A stretch of DNA of 10,543 bases from Thermotoga sp. GTDB lineage: Bacteria; Thermotogota; Thermotogae; B3-G13. The notes beneath the pieces were generated by a model. It was not told where the DNA came from, searched no databases, and saw only the letters and a list, made by a program, of their open reading frames with translations. Location: positions 1 to 10,543 of the forward strand of contig QNAT01000015.1 of the NCBI GenBank assembly GCA_003641555.1, given 5' to 3'. Shown here in pieces: positions 7,466 through 10,543 of the stretch. The position numbers were made by a program, and so were the translations under genes. Numbering within the stretch: position 1 is the first letter of the stretch; each line of letters opens with the position of its first letter.

Positions 7466-7705
7466 CTAAGCTGAACGACGGTCCTTTCTCTTCTTTTGAG
7501 TCTTACTACTCGTTTCTCCCCTGGGTTTGGCTTTGGAATCTGTAGTGTAAAAACCAGAAGATTTGTAAACAACCGCTACATTTCCTATGAGTTTTCTCAA
7601 TCTACCTCCACAGATAGGACAGGTCTTTAAGGGAGCATCATAAATATGTTGTAATACTGAAAACTCCTCTCCACAATTGTCACATTTGTACGTGTAAATC
7701 GGCAT
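7466..7705 (-). CDS. FmdB-type zinc-ribbon protein
   Basis: 79 residues. It begins MPIYTYKCDNCGEEF and has two CxxC knuckles, C8/C11 and C29/C32 (CPICGG), followed by the family's SSGFYTTD stretch (about 49-56) and then a Lys/Arg-rich hydrophilic tail to the end. This is the FmdB (CxxC_CxxC_SSSS) regulatory-protein family, small zinc-ribbon proteins of uncertain role; the name comes from a proposed regulator of formamidase/amidase genes in methylotrophs and should not be taken as the function here. GAGAGGTGA lies 11 bases before the ATG. It is cotranscribed with polA, whose start follows its stop by 12 bases. The basic tail would allow nucleic-acid binding, which is inference. Confidence 0.87.
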   Translation of the reverse strand: MPIYTYKCDNCGEEFSVLQHIYDAPLKTCPICGGRLRKLIGNVAVVYKSSGFYTTDSKAKPRGETSSKTQKKRKDRRSA

Positions 7706-7843
7706 ATCTCTTTTTTCACCTCTCTCGTATATTTATACTATATAAATAAGTATGCTTTATTGCCTTTGTAATATTATAGAACTCCATTACACCGGACAGG
7801 TCTGAAGACTGTCTCTACGATTTTTCAATTCAGCATCTATTAT
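7706..7843 (-). promoter_or_regulatory. Spacer between clpX and the fmdB-like/polA pair: candidate promoter and a dyad
   Basis: This 138-base gap is the largest break in the - strand block and the likely start of an fmdB-like/polA transcript. On the - strand there is an exact TATAAT -10 box (complement of 7773-7778), but no good -35 at 16-18 bases. Nearer the gene are further AT-rich boxes (TATAGT, 7738-7743; TATAAA, 7732-7737). Upstream of the TATAAT lies an inverted repeat, GACAG (7795-7799) and CTGTC (7809-7813). No standard intrinsic terminator for clpX is visible. Confidence 0.35.
7795..7813. other. Inverted repeat between clpX and the fmdB-like gene
   Basis: GACAG and CTGTC flank a nine-base centre that itself contains GTC/GAC arms, so a longer bulged hairpin is possible. 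On the + strand it is followed after a few bases by ATTTTT, but no + strand gene ends here. On the - strand no T-run follows. It lies just upstream of the candidate TATAAT box, which would suit an operator or the remains of a terminator. Confidence 0.25.
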
Positions 7844-9070
7844 TCATGCGGTCTTCTTCAACTTTATCAAGGGATGCTCATTTCTCTCGACGCATCCTTT
7901 TGTTATCTTGATCTCAGCTACATCCGATCTGTTTGGTAATTCGAAGGTTACATCCAGCATAAGGGATTCCACAACATTTCTCAAAGCACGAGCTCCGGTA
8001 CCAACCTCTATGGCTTTCTGAGCTATAGCCTCTAAAGCAGGTTGAGTAAATTCCAATTTTATATTGTCTAATTCAAACATCTTTTGAAATTGCTTTATTA
8101 TCGCATTTTTAGGTTCAGTCAAAATGGAAACCAGGGCTTCCTTATCCAGGGAATGCAAAGTTCCTATTACTGGAAGTCTTCCAGCGAATTCCGGCATCAA
8201 GCCATAATGTATGAGATCATCAGGAATCACGTTTTGAAGTAACTCATCAATGTCTTTTATCTTATTATTAGAAACATCTGCACCAAACCCCATTACCTTC
8301 GAACGCACACGATGGGCAACGATCTTTTCCAACGAGTCGAAAGCACCACCACATATGAACAAGATATTAGTCGTATCCATCTTTATGAATTCCTGGTATG
8401 GATGTTTTCTCCCACCCTGTGGGGGCACATTGGCAACTGTTCCTTCAAGGATCTTCAATAATGCCTGCTGAACACCTTCTCCAGAAACGTCCCGTGTTAT
8501 AGATGGATTTTCAGATTTTCTGGCTACCTTGTCTATCTCATCTATGTATATTATTCCCTTTTCCGCCTTCTGAACATCGAAATTGGCAACCTGTAAGAGT
8601 CGCAGTAGAATGTTTTCAACATCTTCTCCCACATATCCAGCTTCTGTCAATGGAGTCGCATCTGCAATGGCAAAAGGTACATTCAATATCCTTGCCAGCG
8701 TCTTCGCCAATAAAGTTTTACCAGTACCAGTTGGCCCTATCAAGAGTATATTGCTCTTTTCCAATTCCACGTCATCTATCTTTGCACCAGATAGGATCCT
8801 CTTGTAGTGATTATAAACTGCAACAGATAGGATCCTCTTCGGCTTTTCCTGCCCTATTACATAATTGTCCAGCTGTTCTTTTATTTTCTGAGGTGTAGGC
8901 AGGTTTTTCAACTCAAGATTCGACTTCGTTCTATCTTCTTCATGGATAAGTTCATGGAACAGATCTATACATTCATTACAAACGTAAACTCCAGGACCAG
9001 AAATCATCCTTTCTACCTTACTCATAGGTTTTCCACAAAATGAACATCTTTTCTCGTATCTCTCTACCAT
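7844..9070 (-). CDS. clpX: ATP-dependent Clp protease ATP-binding subunit ClpX
   Basis: 408 residues, normal for ClpX. The N-terminal zinc-binding domain has C9, C12, C31 and C34 (CSFCGK...VCNEC). The AAA+ core has Walker A GPTGTGKT (112-119), pore loop GYVG (145-148), Walker B IIYIDE (173-178), the RKH loop (221-223), the arginine finger in PEFAGR (R298) and sensor 2 in GARALR (359-364). The ClpP-docking loop reads VMGFGAD (259-265), with Met where E. coli has Ile in IGF. As a hexamer it unfolds substrates and feeds them to ClpP in the cytosol. It starts four bases after the clpP stop, with AGAGG in the end of clpP as ribosome site, so the two are translationally linked. In the - strand order trigger factor, clpP, clpX it follows the arrangement known from many bacteria. 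Confidence 0.98.
   Translation of the reverse strand: MVERYEKRCSFCGKPMSKVERMISGPGVYVCNECIDLFHELIHEEDRTKSNLELKNLPTPQKIKEQLDNYVIGQEKPKRILSVAVYNHYKRILSGAKIDDVELEKSNILLIGPTGTGKTLLAKTLARILNVPFAIADATPLTEAGYVGEDVENILLRLLQVANFDVQKAEKGIIYIDEIDKVARKSENPSITRDVSGEGVQQALLKILEGTVANVPPQGGRKHPYQEFIKMDTTNILFICGGAFDSLEKIVAHRVRSKVMGFGADVSNNKIKDIDELLQNVIPDDLIHYGLMPEFAGRLPVIGTLHSLDKEALVSILTEPKNAIIKQFQKMFELDNIKLEFTQPALEAIAQKAIEVGTGARALRNVVESLMLDVTFELPNRSDVAEIKITKGCVERNEHPLIKLKKTA
8788..8839. repeat. 16-base exact direct repeat inside clpX
   Basis: CAGATAGGATCCTCTT occurs at 8788-8803 and again at 8824-8839, exactly 36 bases (12 codons) apart. On the coding strand both copies encode KRILS, in [17 protein letters not shown]. 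The second KRI is normal for ClpX; the repeat may simply reflect shared codons. Confidence 0.6.
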
Positions 9071-9074
9071 GTGC

Positions 9075-9674
9075 TTAACCTCTTTCAGTCATTGAAGTAA
9101 TTATCTTATCTATTATTCCATATTCGAGCGCTTGCTCGGCTGGCATGAAGAAATCTCTATCCGTATCTTTTTCTATTTTTTCCAATTTCTGCCCGGTATG
9201 TTTCTGGAGTATTGAATTGATCATACGTTTTATCCTTACTATTTCCTTGGATCTTATCTCTATATCTGCTGCAGGTCCTTCTACTCCTCCCAGCGGTTGA
9301 TGCAGCATTACAGTAGAATGAGGCAAAGCATATCTCTTTCCTTTTTTACCTCCTGCCAGTAGTAATGCCGCCATCGATGCCGCTTCCCCTACACAGATCG
9401 TTGTTACATCACATCTTATGTATTGCATGGTATCGTATATTGCCATACCTGCGGTAACACTCCCTCCCGGACTATTTATGTATAAGTTTATATCCTTTTC
9501 AGGGTCTTCGGCTTCTAAAAAAAGCATTTGAGCTACTGCAAGGTTCGCAACATGATCATCGATTGGATAACCCAGAATGATTATTCTATCCTTTAATAAA
9601 CGTGAATATATATCATAAGCACGTTCGGCTCTTCCAGTGGTTTCAATAACTATTGGTACTTGCTGCATCTTCAT
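9075..9674 (-). CDS. clpP: ATP-dependent Clp protease proteolytic subunit ClpP
   Basis: 199 residues. The serine-protease triad is complete: S100 in GEAASMAA, H125 in VMLHQP and D174 in DTDRDFF, with spacing 25 and 49 residues as in E. coli ClpP. Other family marks are [45 protein letters not shown] and [12 protein letters not shown]. It forms the two-ring tetradecamer that degrades proteins unfolded by ClpX. The start at 9674 has AAGGAG 9 bases upstream; the next Met (two codons later) would sit 15 bases away and is less likely. The N-terminus is short, with little or no propeptide before the QQVPIVIE segment. The gene overlaps the end of trigger factor by 32 bases and is followed by clpX after four bases, so expression of all three should be linked. 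Confidence 0.98.
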   Translation of the reverse strand: MKMQQVPIVIETTGRAERAYDIYSRLLKDRIIILGYPIDDHVANLAVAQMLFLEAEDPEKDINLYINSPGGSVTAGMAIYDTMQYIRCDVTTICVGEAASMAALLLAGGKKGKRYALPHSTVMLHQPLGGVEGPAADIEIRSKEIVRIKRMINSILQKHTGQKLEKIEKDTDRDFFMPAEQALEYGIIDKIITSMTERG

Positions 9675-10543
9675 GCTCTTCCTCTCCTTCTAACTCTTTC
9701 TCCACAATGTTGATCTTACATTCTTTCATGAGAAAATCTTCTACCTTTTTATCTCGTACCTGCTTATCCACCTCAGAAAAGGGAGCAGTCCCCGCATTGT
9801 AATATAATTTTGCACGAGCAAGTGTGATTCCTTTCTCCTGAGCAAGGGAAATGAGCTCTCTTTCTATATCTTCTTCTGTGGGTTCAATACTATTCTCTTG
9901 AGCAATATAACTATATACGGCTTCATGAGCAAGCAATTTTCGAAACGTATCCCTTAACTCTTCATCGCTGCTTTTCTCTTCTTTTTTGTCCTCTTTGTAC
10001 CTCTTCAGAAAAAATTCAATGCTTCTATCACTTATATCTACATCGAAATGCTTTAAGATTTCAATTTTAATTTTCATTCGCTTAGCAAAATCTGTATAAA
10101 GATCATAAGTGTACTTACTCATATCAAGATAGTCATCTTCCAGGTCTTTTATAGTCTCATATTCTGAATTCTCCCTTACCAATTCGTCTGTCAATTCAGG
10201 GAGATCTATATCATATATTCCCTTCACATCGAACATCAACGTTATATCTTCGCCAGCATCGTCCTTTAAGATCACACTGCGTTGCTCACCTTTTTTTGCT
10301 CCAAGCAAAGCATCGTATATTTCTTCGTCTATTTCACCCCGGACGAGATCTATATCAACAAGATTGACATATTCGCTATCTTCGACTTTGTAGAAATATC
10401 TTTTATATTCTTCCTCCACATCTCTTCTTCTCTTCTTGCGTACATCATACGCCTTTACAACATTTCTGACTGCATTACCTTCCTTAGCTCCATCTTCAAT
10501 AGGAGTTAAAATAGCTGAGGAACGTCTGAATACCTTTATGAGG
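9643..10543 (-). CDS. tig: Trigger factor, C-terminal part (5' end outside window)
   Basis: The frame is open to the right edge (codons from 10542 down), giving ~299 residues of a chaperone usually of 400-450. The GTG at 10419 is therefore internal, not the start. Readable parts are a segment resembling the trigger-factor PPIase region ([21 protein letters not shown]... to [16 protein letters not shown]), the conserved [26 protein letters not shown] and the helical C-terminal chaperone arms, with [29 protein letters not shown], then a short acidic tail (EGEEEHED). The ribosome-binding N-terminal domain is not in the window. Trigger factor binds nascent chains at the ribosome exit tunnel. The PPIase part is weakly conserved and I cannot point to FKBP catalytic residues, so isomerase activity is doubtful. 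Its end overlaps clpP by 32 bases, and tig-clpP-clpX is a widely conserved order, which supports the call. Confidence 0.87.
   Translation of the reverse strand, partial: LIKVFRRSSAILTPIEDGAKEGNAVRNVVKAYDVRKKRRRDVEEEYKRYFYKVEDSEYVNLVDIDLVRGEIDEEIYDALLGAKKGEQRSVILKDDAGEDITLMFDVKGIYDIDLPELTDELVRENSEYETIKDLEDDYLDMSKYTYDLYTDFAKRMKIKIEILKHFDVDISDRSIEFFLKRYKEDKKEEKSSDEELRDTFRKLLAHEAVYSYIAQENSIEPTEEDIERELISLAQEKGITLARAKLYYNAGTAPFSEVDKQVRDKKVEDFLMKECKINIVEKELEGEEEHEDAASTNSY

Noticed and set aside
8503..8898. 131-codon open frame on the + strand opposite clpX
   Set aside because: It lies wholly antisense to a strongly conserved gene, has no recognisable motif and no ribosome site; open frames like this are common opposite AGA-rich coding DNA.
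10417..10419. GTG as the start of the trigger factor
   Set aside because: The same frame stays open to the right edge and encodes recognisable trigger-factor sequence before the GTG.
1..10543. tRNA, rRNA, CRISPR array, insertion sequence or phage genes
   Set aside because: I looked for repeats with regular spacers, terminal inverted repeats, transposase motifs and tRNA-like ends and saw none; nearly all bases are in ordinary housekeeping or metabolic genes.

Overview
The window carries nine protein genes and no RNA gene, insertion sequence or CRISPR array that I can see. Two blocks of genes point toward each other. The DNA is AT-rich, arginine is mostly AGA/AGG and isoleucine is often ATA, genes are tightly packed with overlaps, and Shine-Dalgarno sites are purine-rich. 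Together with the gene content (a glycerol-3-phosphate oxidoreductase trio like the one I recall from Thermotoga, a trigger factor with a poorly conserved PPIase region, and a Pol I that keeps its proofreading residues) this suggests a thermophilic or moderately thermophilic bacterium, most likely Thermotogota. That assignment is from memory and inference; no database was searched.

Left block (1-4104, + strand): a glycerol-phosphate catabolic operon. It starts inside a glycerophosphodiester phosphodiesterase (glpQ, 5' end cut by the window edge). Three genes follow, linked by overlaps: a GlpA-like FAD oxidoreductase with a C-terminal BFD-type [2Fe-2S] domain; a second flavoprotein with FAD and NAD(P)H nucleotide-binding motifs; and a Cys4 DUF1667 protein that is unusually fused to a GAF domain of the free-methionine-sulfoxide-reductase type. 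The likely flow is: glycerophosphodiesters are cleaved to glycerol-3-phosphate (G3P), and the trio oxidises G3P to dihydroxyacetone phosphate, passing electrons through FAD, [2Fe-2S] and the second flavoprotein to NAD(P) or another soluble carrier.

Middle (4105-4759): a short convergent junction with a small perfect dyad, then a nitroreductase-family gene on the - strand and a 94-base AT-rich spacer.

Right block (4760-10543, - strand, read right to left): trigger factor (tig, its 5' end beyond the window), clpP and clpX in a tight overlapping unit, a 138-base spacer, then an FmdB-type zinc-ribbon protein and polA (TTG start, 12 bases after the fmdB-like stop). The first three genes serve protein folding and ATP-dependent proteolysis; polA serves DNA repair and replication. 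The most unusual item is the DUF1667-GAF fusion with a CxxCxxC tail at the end of the glycerol-phosphate operon.
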